Of a DNA stretch of 64,000 bases, positions 1-9,192 are shown one piece after another. The position numbers and the translations under genes were made by a program. Numbering within the stretch: the stretch's first letter is position 1; every line of letters starts with the position of its first letter. Source of the stretch: Ornithinibacillus scapharcae TW25 (GTDB taxonomy: Bacteria > Bacillota > Bacilli > Bacillales > Amphibacillaceae); contig NZ_AEWH01000060.1 in the NCBI RefSeq assembly GCF_000190475.1, positions 1 through 64,000 of the forward strand, read 5' to 3'. Under the pieces are notes generated by a model that was not told where the DNA came from, did no database searches, and saw nothing but the letters and a program-made list of their open reading frames with translations.

Positions 1-143
1 TCAAGCTATATCCAATCAAATAACTGTATGTATAAAATTAAATTTTGTACTTGAATCTCCAGCTGCGTCACCTTTTATAATCAATTTAGTTACCTAATAA
101 AAAAGTAACGAGAAAATAATTTATAATATTGGAGGTCGATGCT

Positions 144-464
144 ATGAAAAGAGAGAGTTTGTTATATAGGGTATTGGCAAGCTTAATGCACCTATTCTCG
201 TTACTGCTTACTTTTATATTACCTATATTGGTATACTTAGGGACTAAGAAAAGAAATAAATATTTAGCGGATCATGCAAAAGAGGGGATGAATCTTCACT
301 TTACTTTTTTCCCTATTCTTTTGATCTTAAATTTTATGAATATGGGACCTGTTTTTACCTATGGTCTTCTTACCCTTGAAACAATATTGATATTAATTGC
401 AGCAATTTATGCTCTAAAGGGAAAAAAGTTTTCTTACCCTGTTATACGTTATATTAAAGCCTAA
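144..464 (+). CDS. DUF4870-like small membrane protein
   Basis: This 106-residue protein has a short charged N-terminus and about three hydrophobic segments: residues 10-30, 48-66 and 70-88. A KKRNKYLADHAKEGMN loop lies between the first two. The pattern of TM, then a loop ending in H-x-K/R-x-x-x-N, then two TMs is that of DUF4870-type integral membrane proteins of unknown function. The start is ATG at 144, because GGAGG at 131-135 sits 8 nt upstream. A TTG at 129 in the same frame overlaps that ribosome site and is unlikely. It is probably first in an operon with the MerR regulator and export protein that follow. No catalytic residues are visible. Confidence 0.75.
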   Translation: MKRESLLYRVLASLMHLFSLLLTFILPILVYLGTKKRNKYLADHAKEGMNLHFTFFPILLILNFMNMGPVFTYGLLTLETILILIAAIYALKGKKFSYPVIRYIKA

Positions 465-508
465 AAGGCAGGGTCAATAAGTAAATAAAAGCAAGAGGTG
501 ATGAAAAA

Positions 509-1279
509 ATGTCGGATAAAGATATATTTACTATCGGAGAATTTATGCAAAAGTCTGGTGTCAGCATTAGAACGCTTCGATATTATGATAGCATAGACTT
601 ACTAAAACCAAGTGATTATACAGAGGGAGGACATAGACTTTATTCAAAAGAAGATTTAGCTACGCTTCAAAAAATTAAATCCTTGCAGTATCTCGATTTT
701 TCTCTAAAAGATATTAAAACCATTCTTCAAAATAACGCTGCTAAGGGATCAGAAATATTGAAGTCATTAAACGATCAAAAACAGATATTTGAAGCAAAAA
801 AACTTGAAATCATTAATATTTTATCTGATTTAGATCATCTTATTGAAACAATAAAAGATGAAGAAACCATCAATATTAACATATTTTGTGCGATGCTACA
901 AAAATTAATGTTTGAAGAAGATACAAAAAAATGGTTTGAAGATCATTTCTCTAAAGATATGACTGATCAATTGTTTAGTATAAATAAATCCGAGGAAATT
1001 GATTTAGATAAAAAATGGACTAAAGTTTTATCTAATATCAAACATTTAACGTTTACTGGAGCTATACCATCTTCCAAAGAATCTCAACAAACAATCGAAT
1101 CACTGATGGATCTTATGAATGAAACTACGAAAGGGAATTTGGATTTAATTGCGGAAAAATTGCCATCCTCAGATTCCTTTTCATTTCCTAATCCTTTCTC
1201 AGAAAAGGAACAAGTGTTTTTAAAAAAGGCTACGGAAATCTATCAAAGAGATAATTCTGGGTTTAAAGGGAGGCAGTAA
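509..1279 (+). CDS. MerR-family transcriptional regulator
   Basis: This 256-residue protein has a MerR N-terminus. Residues 7-75 hold the winged helix-turn-helix signature (FTIGEFMQKSGVSIRTLRYY, then GGHRLYSKEDL). A coiled region around residues 75-120 probably forms the dimer helix. The C-terminal 135 residues are acidic and helical, with no metal-binding Cys cluster, so the effector is more likely a small organic molecule or drug than a metal. The start has AGAGGTG just upstream. The stop lies 1 bp before the next gene, which encodes a putative export protein, so control of that neighbour is plausible (inference). Confidence 0.85.
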   Translation: MSDKDIFTIGEFMQKSGVSIRTLRYYDSIDLLKPSDYTEGGHRLYSKEDLATLQKIKSLQYLDFSLKDIKTILQNNAAKGSEILKSLNDQKQIFEAKKLEIINILSDLDHLIETIKDEETININIFCAMLQKLMFEEDTKKWFEDHFSKDMTDQLFSINKSEEIDLDKKWTKVLSNIKHLTFTGAIPSSKESQQTIESLMDLMNETTKGNLDLIAEKLPSSDSFSFPNPFSEKEQVFLKKATEIYQRDNSGFKGRQ

Positions 1280-1280
1280 A

Positions 1281-1769
1281 TTGCTCTGGACATATATAAT
1301 AATTTTTGTTTTGGCTGCGACTCCTTTTTTTGAAATTATTGCAATTATACCAATTGCAATAGTGGGTGGCCTTCCTACAATTCCAGTAATGTTCCTTTCC
1401 TTTTTCGGGAATTTACTAACAATTGTGTTACTCATAAAATTCGTAGATCTATTTAGGAAATGGTTATTGAAGAATAGGGACCCAAAAAATCATGAATCTA
1501 AACGTTATAGCAGAGCAAGATCAATCTGGATTAACTTTGGTCTTCCCGGTTTATTATTTTTAGGACCCATAATTGTTGGAAGCCATTTATCGGCTTTACT
1601 ATCCATTGTTTTTGGTGGTAGTAAGCAAAAAACATTATATTTAATGTCCATAAGTTTGTTTTTATGGACGCTGATATTGGGAATAGGTTCTCATTATGGA
1701 TTTAACTTTTTTATTAAAGATGACAATAATCAGGGTTTTATTATGAAGATTGTAAATGAACATAATTAG
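1281..1769 (+). CDS. Small multidrug export (Sm_multidrug_ex) family membrane protein
   Basis: This 162-residue integral membrane protein has hydrophobic segments near residues 4-50 (with the motif EIIAIIPIAIVGGLP), 88-112 and 117-140. That layout and the glycine/proline-rich first half match the family named putative small multidrug export proteins, whose substrates are not established. It uses a TTG start, supported by GGGAGG at 1268-1273, 7 nt upstream. The TTG begins 1 bp after the merR stop, so translation is probably coupled. A terminator follows at 1861-1906. Confidence 0.7.
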   Translation: MLWTYIIIFVLAATPFFEIIAIIPIAIVGGLPTIPVMFLSFFGNLLTIVLLIKFVDLFRKWLLKNRDPKNHESKRYSRARSIWINFGLPGLLFLGPIIVGSHLSALLSIVFGGSKQKTLYLMSISLFLWTLILGIGSHYGFNFFIKDDNNQGFIMKIVNEHN

Positions 1770-1860
1770 TGTTCCATTACAATAAGTTTATTTCTTCAAT
1801 AAGAAGATACTTTACTGACTTAAATATCTTCAACTAACAGGCGCGTTTCTGGAAGAGCAA

Positions 1861-1906
1861 AAGCCTAATTCATCGAAAAAAATACGGGGGATTAGGCTTT
1901 TTTATC
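1861..1906 (+). terminator. Intrinsic terminator of the merR operon
   Basis: AAGCCTAAT at 1861 pairs with ATTAGGCTT at 1891, followed by a T-run. It lies 90 bp downstream of the export gene. Confidence 0.75.
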
Positions 1907-1925
1907 TTTTATAATCCTTATCGTT

Positions 1926-2063
1926 TTAAATCTGCACTTTCCTTACATCACACATGGTAAATGCATTGGCGATATGCGGTAAATTTAGTCGCAATCGCTG
2001 ATAAAAAACTTGGCGTAGTGGTACATTCTTATAGCCGTAATTACGTATCAATTCAAAGATCCT
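1926..2063 (-). pseudogene. Unrecognised C-terminal coding remnant
   Basis: The minus strand is open for 45 codons with protein-like composition (RIFELIRNYGYKNVPLRQVF, then RLRLNLPHIANAF), ending in TAA at 1926-1928. A stop lies immediately upstream at 2064-2066, and there is no start codon or ribosome site. It looks like the tail of a lost gene. I do not recognise the family, and a chance open stretch is possible. Confidence 0.25.
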
Positions 2064-2345
2064 TTAACGAAAATAAATAGTAAATAATTTTGATACACAT
2101 TTCAAATATAGTTATTCAAAAATAGCATTACCACTTAATATGGTAATGCTATTACTAATTTTATATTAAATTTACATTTCTATATTCATCCGATTTACTA
2201 ATTTTAATAAGCGACAGATTTTAACTATGTAGCTTAAACGAAACCAATAATATTTCTTATGCCTATTTATAAAGTTTTTCTATGAAATTTAAGTGTCATT
2301 TGAATGTTATATTCAAATGTATTACATACACAAAACAATAAGAAT

Positions 2346-2381
2346 GAACCATAAAGTTTCCAAACGGAAATTTTATGGTTC
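2346..2381. repeat. 16-bp inverted repeat with 4-nt loop
   Basis: GAACCATAAAGTTTCC and GGAAATTTTATGGTTC form a nearly perfect stem with one mismatch. It lies beyond the tmRNA terminator and has no T-run, so it is not an obvious terminator. Origin unknown. Confidence 0.6.
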
Positions 2382-2396
2382 CTGTCATACAAAAAT

Positions 2397-2424
2397 AAAA
2401 AACCACCAACATATGTATTGGTGG
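2397..2424 (-). terminator. Terminator of tmRNA
   Basis: On the minus strand CCACCAA, which includes the tmRNA 3' CCA, pairs with TTGGTGG and is followed by TTTTTT. Termination and 3'-end formation therefore share the same bases. Confidence 0.75.
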
Positions 2425-2780
2425 AGACGGTGGGAATCGAACCCACGTCCAAGAGCATCGTTACTCAGGCTTCTACACGTGTAGTTGGTATATTATCATT
2501 CGCTAACTTTTCAGCCTACCAACAGGCTTCCAAGTAGCTAGTCTGATTAAATTCCCAAATCATCCTCAGACGGCGAATGACAGGATAGCCTGCTTAAGTT
2601 GAGACCCTTCAGGTACTACTCCACAGGCGAGAGTAGGAAGGATCCTTTAGCTAGTGCTTACGCAGCTGCTAAAGAAAGATTGTTGTTTTTGCCAGTTATT
2701 AGGCGTTTAACGTTTTACGAGCCGTAACCTCGACGCGCAACCTGAGCTCGACCTACCCCTGTCGAATCCGTAACGTCCCC
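2419..2780 (-). ncRNA. ssrA: tmRNA (10Sa RNA)
   Basis: The transcript starts GGGGACGTTACGGATTCGAC at 2780. It ends with the tRNA-like arm GGTTCGATTCCCACCG and an encoded CCA at 2419-2421. The two ends pair as the acceptor stem with one G-U pair, and total length is 362 nt, normal for Bacillaceae. The tag reading frame resumes at GGC (2693-2691) and reads GKNNNLSLAAA before a TAA at 2660-2658. With the alanine carried by tmRNA the tag would be AGKNNNLSLAAA, ending in the small hydrophobic residues recognised by ClpXP-type proteases. smpB lies upstream on the same strand, but rocB separates the two. Confidence 0.95.
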
Positions 2781-2858
2781 ATAAAAGGAAAACGCTCGGG
2801 GATAGTACCTGAGCTCAAATACTATTAAATTGTTGATCGCTCATCAGCGACATGTTTT

Positions 2859-2886
2859 ATTATAACATAACCATAAACAAATTCAA
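2859..2886 (-). promoter_or_regulatory. ssrA promoter
   Basis: On the minus strand TTGAAT (2881-2886) and TATAAT (2859-2864) are 16 bp apart. This implies a transcript starting about 65-70 nt before the mature 5' end, so 5' processing would be needed. Confidence 0.6.
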
Positions 2887-2936
2887 GGGCTCTTCTGTGG
2901 GATGTTTTCCCAAACCCACAAGCGTTTTCCAGTTGC

Positions 2937-4595
2937 TTATTTCGGATTTCTTAATACTTCCTCAATGACTAGCTTTGTTAGATTCGGAACTATCTCCATT
3001 GAATACTGAATTTCAACTCGTTCAAGCTTTTTATGCGCACCCATCCCATAAGGACCAATGTTGATAACTGGCACATTTAATTCCCGAATGGCTTCATAAT
3101 TGACAGAATGCTTTGTTCCCCAGGCTGGATTATTATCTTTTACGGCTTGAATTGCTACATCATCATCACTTAACCCCATAAAACTCATATCGGAAATAAA
3201 CGGGAAGAAGTTTTTTACTTTAATCGGTTGCTGGTAATTAGCTTGTATTTTTTCCACTGCAACATCAAGTGCTTTGATTAATACTTGTTCATTCTCTGTT
3301 TCTCCTGATATTTCGATTCTTGGATAATATAAGGATGAATAAAATAGGATGATTGCTGGGCTTTTATCCTCCATCCACTTCCAAGCTTCTTCTACTACTC
3401 GTAATGCAAACATACGAATATCTAACGAATCATCATGTAGTAATGTTTGTTTATAAGCTTCCATGGATTCAACGTAAACTTTTCCATGAGTTTGTATAAG
3501 CATTTCATCCATTTCTTCAAATAATAGAACTCTAGGTTTCCATGAAACTTCACTATAAGTATCACCAGATAACTCCGTAAATGCTTTATATCTTTTTTTA
3601 TATAAATCCAGTGCACCCCGAAAAGCTATTTCAGCTTGCTCTTTTAAAATATTTAGTGCTTCTTTTGGAGTCCAAGAGTGAATAAAGAAGTTATAATATA
3701 CATATGCTCCTAACGCCGTTTGTACTGTATACTCCGTCTTTAAGTCCATTTGCTTTAACGCAATAGGTGGAATGGTATACTCCCCTTGAGCAACATTACT
3801 AAGTGCGGAGTTATAACTAATTTGCCTGGTCAATTCAGCTGCAATAAAATTTGGATCGAGCCCTTCAAATGCCGATCCCACATGTGTTTCTGCCCCTGTG
3901 ATATAAAATGCCGGTAATAACTTCCCAACTGTACCTTTGTATATGTAGCGATTTGGGTCCCCTTCATATAATGGTGATACAAAATCGGCATTAATAGCTG
4001 AAACATAGTCAAAACCATGTTCTTCTTTCCATCTATTTAATGTCGTAACAGCTGATAAAATACCATGAGAACCGTCTTCCTCATCACATTCTGCAATAAA
4101 CACGATATTACCGTCTAGTTCTTCGGGATGCTCCGAAAAATAGCTTAGTAAGAATAAATTACTAGCTAATCCACTCTTCATATCAAGTGCACCACGACCA
4201 AACAGCCATTCATCAGGATTTAGATTTTTCTTAGCCGCTTCAGGTATTTCTTGTTTTTGCAAAAAATCCATCCACTCATCCGGCATGAAGGCATAATCTT
4301 CTTGTTGGTTAAAATCATCCACACCAACCGTATCCATATGTCCCATTATGATAACAGTCCGGTTACTATTTCCCTTCGTTCCCTTCACAAAAGCCAAAAC
4401 ATTATAACGATCCTTTTCATCATTTAAAGTCTTTTCAATCACTACATGGTCTGGGTTTGCTTGGAAGTATGGATATGAGTTTATCATGGTATATAGTGAA
4501 TGGGCAAAAATACTCTCCCCTTCTGTGTTTACAATACTACGAATGGAAACTAACTGTTTCGTGATAGTTAAGACATCATTACGGCAATTGAGCAT
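2937..4595 (-). CDS. rocB: M20-family peptidase, arginine utilisation protein RocB-like
   Basis: This 552-residue protein is close to Bacillus RocB in length. It carries the M20 di-metal signatures: IIMGHMDTVGVDD (metal His and Asp, about residues 83-95), GRGALDMKSG (bridging Asp) and AECDEEDGS (catalytic and metal acidic residues). The long insertion before the last metal site is typical of RocB rather than of short M20 deacylases. RocB belongs to arginine breakdown in Bacillus, but its exact reaction is not settled. AAAGGAG lies 10 nt before the ATG. It sits between smpB and ssrA, with no other roc gene here. No clear terminator was seen after it. Confidence 0.85.
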   Translation of the reverse strand: MLNCRNDVLTITKQLVSIRSIVNTEGESIFAHSLYTMINSYPYFQANPDHVVIEKTLNDEKDRYNVLAFVKGTKGNSNRTVIIMGHMDTVGVDDFNQQEDYAFMPDEWMDFLQKQEIPEAAKKNLNPDEWLFGRGALDMKSGLASNLFLLSYFSEHPEELDGNIVFIAECDEEDGSHGILSAVTTLNRWKEEHGFDYVSAINADFVSPLYEGDPNRYIYKGTVGKLLPAFYITGAETHVGSAFEGLDPNFIAAELTRQISYNSALSNVAQGEYTIPPIALKQMDLKTEYTVQTALGAYVYYNFFIHSWTPKEALNILKEQAEIAFRGALDLYKKRYKAFTELSGDTYSEVSWKPRVLLFEEMDEMLIQTHGKVYVESMEAYKQTLLHDDSLDIRMFALRVVEEAWKWMEDKSPAIILFYSSLYYPRIEISGETENEQVLIKALDVAVEKIQANYQQPIKVKNFFPFISDMSFMGLSDDDVAIQAVKDNNPAWGTKHSVNYEAIRELNVPVINIGPYGMGAHKKLERVEIQYSMEIVPNLTKLVIEEVLRNPK

Positions 4596-4644
4596 ATTGG
4601 TATCTCTCCTTTAAATTTGGATTGAGTGCTTTGATATTTAGTTG

Positions 4645-5115
4645 AAATGTCGCGCTGGAACAGTGAGAGTTAGCCCTAGCTGTGGATTCTCTCGCGCGAC
4701 CTTTCTCTACTCTCGCGTCACCCCTGAATTCCGCGCGACATTCACTGAAAGTTACTCCAAACTGTCCCGTTCTCGCGCCGGGGAGCACTTTTGTCACGCC
4801 GACTTTACTAGAACTCGCGCGGAGCTTTTCTTCTAGCGTCACTTCACTTTAACTCCGCGTGACTTTTCTGGATTTCCTCGTGACTATTGAGATTCTCGCG
4901 CGACTTTTCACTTCTCTCTCGTCACTCCTGAATTCCGCGCGACGTTCACTGAAAATTACTCCAAACTGTCCCGTTCTCGCGCCGGGGAGAACTTTTGTCA
5001 CGCCGACTTGACTAGAACTCGCGCGGGGCTTTTCTTCTAGCGTCACTCCATTTTAACTCCGCGTGACTTTTTTGGATTTCCTCGTGACAATTAAGATTCT
5101 CGCGCGACTTTCCAC
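4645..5115. repeat. 204-bp tandem repeat of CGCG/GTCAC words (array 1)
   Basis: Two full copies start at 4691 and 4895, and a partial third starts at 5099; the period is 204 bp both times. The region is far richer in CG than its neighbours. Short words such as CGCGCGAC, CGCGTGAC and CGTCAC recur every 20-30 nt between T-rich stretches (plus strand). GTCAC and GTGAC words can pair as hairpins. Because 204 is a multiple of three, reading frames stay open by chance; two open frames on the minus strand lack ribosome sites and are not credible genes. It fills the gap between the smpB terminator and rocB. Confidence 0.85.
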
Positions 5116-5167
5116 TAATCTGTCTCAACTTTTCACTCCTCCCGCTCGAACCACTACTGTCCTCTAT

Positions 5168-5205
5168 ACAAAAAACCACCAGCCTCAAAAAACTTTAGCT
5201 GATGG
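5168..5205 (-). terminator. smpB terminator
   Basis: On the minus strand CCATCAGC pairs with GCTGGTGG (one G-U pair), followed by TTTTTTG, just beyond the smpB stop. Confidence 0.7.
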
Positions 5206-5213
5206 ATCTCTTA

Positions 5214-5681
5214 TTACCTGTTATAATCTTTTATCGCTCGATCGATATCTCGTTTTACTTGTTTCTTCTTCAAATCTTCCCGTTTATCATATTTCTTTTT
5301 ACCTTTTCCAAGGCCTATTAAGACTTTCGCAAACCCGTTTTTAATATAGATTTTTAAAGGAACAAGTGCATACCCTTCTTGTTGCGTTAGACCAATCAAC
5401 TTATCGATTTGCTTTCGATGAAGCAATAGCTTTCTTGTTCTTGTGGGGTCATGGTTGAAACGATTCCCTTGTTCATATTCAGAAATATGTAAGTTAATTA
5501 GTTGAACTTCGCCACGTTTATCAATTCTAGCATGGGAATCCTTTAAGTTTACGCGACCTGCACGAAGCGACTTAATTTCTGTCCCTTGCAAGACGATTCC
5601 TGCTTCATACGTGTCTTCTATAAAATAGTCATGAGACGCTTTTCTATTTTGTGCAATTACTTTTCCTTCACCTTTAGGCAT
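5214..5681 (-). CDS. smpB: SsrA-binding protein SmpB
   Basis: This 155-residue protein matches SmpB throughout. The start [19 protein letters not shown] is characteristic, followed by [17 protein letters not shown] and the basic C-terminal tail [16 protein letters not shown], which inserts in the empty mRNA channel of stalled ribosomes. SmpB binds the tRNA-like domain of tmRNA and delivers it to stalled ribosomes. Its partner ssrA is 2.4 kb downstream on the same strand and rnr, also used in non-stop mRNA decay, lies upstream. A hairpin terminator follows. Confidence 0.96.
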   Translation of the reverse strand: MPKGEGKVIAQNRKASHDYFIEDTYEAGIVLQGTEIKSLRAGRVNLKDSHARIDKRGEVQLINLHISEYEQGNRFNHDPTRTRKLLLHRKQIDKLIGLTQQEGYALVPLKIYIKNGFAKVLIGLGKGKKKYDKREDLKKKQVKRDIDRAIKDYNR

Positions 5682-5753
5682 ACTTAGCCCTCCTACTACT
5701 TCCGTGACATCAATTTTACCAAATAATCCCCTGTTATTCCAATGAATTAATTA

Positions 5754-5790
5754 GAAAAACTCGCATTCGCTCGTCTTTTGCGAATGCGTT
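5754..5790 (-). terminator. Hairpin with T-run downstream of the ZIP gene
   Basis: On the minus strand CGCATTCGC pairs with GCGAATGCG and is followed by AGTTTTT. It forms part of a dispersed repeat also present near 23.5 and 54 kb. Confidence 0.65.
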
Positions 5791-5833
5791 AGTTTTACTT
5801 ATGCAGGCGAGAAAGATTTTTATACTTTCCTAT
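5757..5833. repeat. Dispersed intergenic repeat, copy A
   Basis: The segment reads GCATTCGCTCGT, then CTTATGCAGGCGAGAAA, then TTATACTTTCCTATCTACTAA. Similar ordered motifs occur at 23488-23540 and 54008-54095. Function unknown. Confidence 0.5.
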
Positions 5834-5837
5834 CTAC

Positions 5838-5884
5838 TAAAAATTCATTCAGCCAGAGTTCCACACTCATCGCCGAATGAATTT
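5838..5884 (-). terminator. Second hairpin after the ZIP gene
   Basis: AAATTCATTC and GAATGAATTT are inverted repeats just after the ZIP stop. On the minus strand the stem runs into TTTTTAG. Confidence 0.5.
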
Positions 5885-5891
5885 CCTCAAG

Positions 5892-6695
5892 TTATAGTAA
5901 TAATAAACTTAATGCCATCACTGCCATACCACCAATCAATCCGTAAATGGATACATGGGCTTCATCAAACTTTTTCGCTGCCGGTAAAAGCTCATCTAAG
6001 GAGATAAAGACCATAATACCGGCTACTCCGGCGAAAATTACACCGAATAGTACATCGGAAAGAAACGGCATTAAAACTAGAAATGCAATAATTGCTCCTA
6101 CTGGCTCTGCAAGTCCTGATAAGAATGAGAACTTAAATGCCTTTTTCTTGTCATTAGTTGCGTAGTAGATTGGTACAGAAACTGCAATTCCTTCAGGGAT
6201 ATTATGAATAGCAATAGCAACTGCGATTGCAAATCCTACCGTAGGGTCCTGTAAAGCAGAGATAAATGTTGCAATACCTTCAGGAAAGTTGTGTATCCCT
6301 ACTGCTAAAGCAGTAAATACTCCCATTTTTAATAATTCTGGGTTATTAACTACTGCTCCGTTTGTTTTCATATCTTCAACTTTTTTAAGTTCATGGGGAT
6401 TAGAACCAGACGGTACGAATCGGTCAATTAAAGCAATTAATAGCATCCCACCAAAAAATGAACCTACTGTAAGCCATTGTCCACTTTCACCTAACTCAGA
6501 TACTAGAGCATCCTGTGCCTTTACAAATATATCGACCATCGAAACATAAATCATGACACCTGCTGAAAATCCTAATGCAAAGGATAAGAATTTCGTATTC
6601 GTTGTTTTGGTAAAGAATGCTAGCATACTACCAATACCTGTTGCTAAACCTGCAATCAATGTGAATAAAAATGCGAGTAATACATCATGTGACAC
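5892..6695 (-). CDS. zupT: ZIP-family divalent metal transporter (ZupT-like)
   Basis: This 267-residue membrane protein has about eight hydrophobic segments. It carries the two hallmark metal-binding helices, HNFPEGIAT (about residues 135-143) and HNIPEGIAV (about 164-172), with a conserved GLAEPVGA after them. A charged variable loop (residues about 95-115) lies between TM3 and TM4. ZIP proteins take zinc, and often iron or manganese, into the cytoplasm. The start is GTG at 6695, supported by GAGGGAG upstream. A 14-bp perfect palindrome about 40 bp before the start suggests control by a metal regulator. It interrupts the usual rnr-smpB neighbourhood. Confidence 0.88.
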   Translation of the reverse strand: MSHDVLLAFLFTLIAGLATGIGSMLAFFTKTTNTKFLSFALGFSAGVMIYVSMVDIFVKAQDALVSELGESGQWLTVGSFFGGMLLIALIDRFVPSGSNPHELKKVEDMKTNGAVVNNPELLKMGVFTALAVGIHNFPEGIATFISALQDPTVGFAIAVAIAIHNIPEGIAVSVPIYYATNDKKKAFKFSFLSGLAEPVGAIIAFLVLMPFLSDVLFGVIFAGVAGIMVFISLDELLPAAKKFDEAHVSIYGLIGGMAVMALSLLLL

Positions 6696-6733
6696 GTTAG
6701 TATCTCCCTCTCAGTTGGACTACCTAATTAATT

Positions 6734-6747
6734 TTTCCCTAGGGAAA
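6734..6747. promoter_or_regulatory. Perfect palindrome, candidate metal-regulator operator
   Basis: TTTCCCTAGGGAAA is a 14-bp perfect inverted repeat 39-52 bp before the ZIP start codon. Its size and spacing resemble operators of the DtxR/MntR family. Assignment to a regulator is inference. Confidence 0.5.
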
Positions 6748-6826
6748 CATTTTAGTTATAGGTATATATTATTCGATGCCCTAAAAAAGTGCAATAATAA
6801 TATTCCTAAAATTTATATTTAATGAA

Positions 6827-6868
6827 AACAAAAGACTAATTCTGCTTTTTAAGAGACAGAATTAGTCT
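6827..6868 (-). terminator. rnr terminator
   Basis: AGACTAATTCTG and CAGAATTAGTCT form a perfect 12-bp stem. On the minus strand it is followed by TTTTGTTTTC. Confidence 0.8.
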
Positions 6869-6892
6869 ATGCAACATTTAATTCATATGACC

Positions 6893-9157
6893 CTATTTTC
6901 TTTTCCTTGTAGGAGGCTTCTTCGATTTTACAGAGCCTTTTCCTTTTGCATTAGGTTTACCTCTGTCTCGTTTGTTCCCATTGCGATTCTTTTCCACCTT
7001 TGGTAGTTCCTTGTTCCCTTTTTTACCTACACCAACGATTTCAAAATCAATCGCATGTTCATCCATATTCACTCCGGTTACGCGAACTTTTACTTCTTGA
7101 CCGATTCGATAGACCTTACCTGTCCGTTCACCGATCATTGCATAATGACGTTCATCGAATTGATAGTAGTCATCCGTTAAATAACTAACATGGACAAGGC
7201 CTTCAATCGTGTTTTCCAGTTCAACAAATAACCCAAAGCTTGTCACAGAACTAATGACACCTGTAAATTCTTCTCCAATTCGTTCCTGCATATATTCTGC
7301 TTTTTTCAAGTCATCCGTATCTCGTTCTGCATCGACCGATTTTCTCTCTTGTTCCGATGAATGTCTTGCAATCTCAGGGAGTTTCTCTTTCCAAGAGCCG
7401 ATTGTCTTACTATCTAGGCTTTTTTCGATTAAGTAAGTACGGATTAAGCGATGAACAATTAAGTCAGGATATCGACGTATTGGTGATGTGAAATGCGTGT
7501 AAAACTCTGTTGCAAGTCCAAAGTGACCAACACTTTGTGGATCATATTTCGCCTGTTTCATGGAACGAAGCATGATTTTTGAAATAATCATTTCCTCTGG
7601 CTTGCCTTCCGCTTCTTCTAAAATCTTTTGTAGGCTCTGAGGATGAATTTCATTGGCTGTACCCTTCACCCGATAACCCAATCCACCTAAGAATTCAAAG
7701 AAATGCTGTAATTTGCTTTGATCTGGGTCCTCATGGATACGATGAATGAATGGCAACTCCATCCAATGGAAATGCTCTGCTATCGTTTCATTGGCAGCTA
7801 ACATGAATTCTTCAATAAGACGTTCTGCCACGGAACGTTCACGAATAACTACATCCATCGCTTTTCCATTTTCATCTACTAATACTTGCGCCTCTTTAAA
7901 ATCAAAATCAATTGCACCTCGTCCCATACGTTTCGAACGTAGGATAGAAGCTAGCTTCTCCATTTGTTCAAACATAGGTACAAGTGGTTTGTACTTGTCA
8001 CGAAGTTCGTCATCTTTATCCACTAAAATCTTATTAACATCACGGTATGTCATCCGCTCTGTAGTTTTGATGACACTTTGGAAAATTTCATGATTAACGA
8101 CTTTTCCAGTCGTGTCGATTTCCATTTCACAACCTAATGTTAATCGATCCACTTTAGGGTTTAATGAACAAATTCCATTGGATAGGCGGTGTGGAATCAT
8201 TGGGATTACACGATCTACTAAATACACACTTGTCCCGCGTTCAAATGCTTCCTTATCAATCGGGGACCCTTCTGGTACGTAGTAGCTAACGTCGGCAATA
8301 TAGACACCAAGCTTATAATTACCATTATCAAGCTTCTTCACGGTAACCGCATCATCCAGGTCTTTCGCATCTGCTCCATCAATGGTAACAATTACTTCAT
8401 CACGGAGATCCCGTCTATTCTCCAGTTCTGCTGGATCAATCTCATCTGGCGTATTAAGCGCTTGTTCTAACACTTCTACAGGGAAGTCCATTTTCAATCC
8501 ATGCTTATAGATGATGGAGATAATATCTATGCCAGGGTCATTTTTATGACCAAGGATTTGAATAATTTCCCCCTCAGCACTCATTCGGTGCTCTGGGTAT
8601 TTGGTGATTCTAGCAATGACTTTATGACCGTCAACTGCCCCATTAATTTGTCCTTTTGGAATGAAGATATCGTTCGGAATTCGCTTATCGTCAGCGATTA
8701 CAAATCCAAATGCCTTATTATCTTCAAATGTACCGACTACCTCTGTTATCGCTCGTTCGAGAATCCGAATCACGACTCCCTCTGGACGACTTCCCGATAC
8801 ATCATGCTTTTCAATACGGACAAGTACCCGGTCATTATTCATTGCAGAAGCTAAATCCGAGTGATGAATATAGACATCGGTTTCGTTCTCATCATCAGGG
8901 ATTAAAAACGCAAAGCCTTTCGCATGCATTTGGATACGACCTCGGATGAGATTCATTTTTTCTGGCAAACCAAAACGGTTTTTTCTTGTTCGAACTAATT
9001 CTCCATTATATTCGAGCTCATTTAGCGCTTTTACCATTTCTTTAAAATCTACTACATCCGTTATTTCTAAAATCTCTTCTAATTCCTCCACTGCAAGTGG
9101 CTTGGAATCATATGTCTTGAAAAATTCTCTTAATTTATCAATCATGATTTCACTCAT
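6893..9157 (-). CDS. rnr: Ribonuclease R
   Basis: This 754-residue 3'-5' exoribonuclease has the family order: N-terminal winged helix (to about residue 60), two cold-shock domains, the RNB catalytic domain with [15 protein letters not shown] (metal-binding Asp residues) and [11 protein letters not shown], then an S1 domain beginning [20 protein letters not shown]. It ends in a Lys/Arg-rich tail. It degrades structured RNA and takes part in trans-translation mRNA decay. The start chosen is ATG at 9157 ([13 protein letters not shown]) with AGAAGGTG 7 nt upstream. An in-frame extension to 9205 would run into the est gene and lacks its own ribosome site. It lies 35 bp after est. Confidence 0.95.
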   Translation of the reverse strand: MSEIMIDKLREFFKTYDSKPLAVEELEEILEITDVVDFKEMVKALNELEYNGELVRTRKNRFGLPEKMNLIRGRIQMHAKGFAFLIPDDENETDVYIHHSDLASAMNNDRVLVRIEKHDVSGSRPEGVVIRILERAITEVVGTFEDNKAFGFVIADDKRIPNDIFIPKGQINGAVDGHKVIARITKYPEHRMSAEGEIIQILGHKNDPGIDIISIIYKHGLKMDFPVEVLEQALNTPDEIDPAELENRRDLRDEVIVTIDGADAKDLDDAVTVKKLDNGNYKLGVYIADVSYYVPEGSPIDKEAFERGTSVYLVDRVIPMIPHRLSNGICSLNPKVDRLTLGCEMEIDTTGKVVNHEIFQSVIKTTERMTYRDVNKILVDKDDELRDKYKPLVPMFEQMEKLASILRSKRMGRGAIDFDFKEAQVLVDENGKAMDVVIRERSVAERLIEEFMLAANETIAEHFHWMELPFIHRIHEDPDQSKLQHFFEFLGGLGYRVKGTANEIHPQSLQKILEEAEGKPEEMIISKIMLRSMKQAKYDPQSVGHFGLATEFYTHFTSPIRRYPDLIVHRLIRTYLIEKSLDSKTIGSWKEKLPEIARHSSEQERKSVDAERDTDDLKKAEYMQERIGEEFTGVISSVTSFGLFVELENTIEGLVHVSYLTDDYYQFDERHYAMIGERTGKVYRIGQEVKVRVTGVNMDEHAIDFEIVGVGKKGNKELPKVEKNRNGNKRDRGKPNAKGKGSVKSKKPPTRKRK

Positions 9158-9192
9158 CCTAACACCTTCTTTCACTTCCATTATTTTTATGC

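Noticed and set aside
2267-2484. Short open frames at the tmRNA 3' end
   Set aside because: They overlap the tmRNA tRNA-like domain and its terminator, which are far better supported.
4579-5046. Two minus-strand open frames inside array 1
   Set aside because: They repeat each other because the 204-bp period is a multiple of three. They lack ribosome sites and show no domain.
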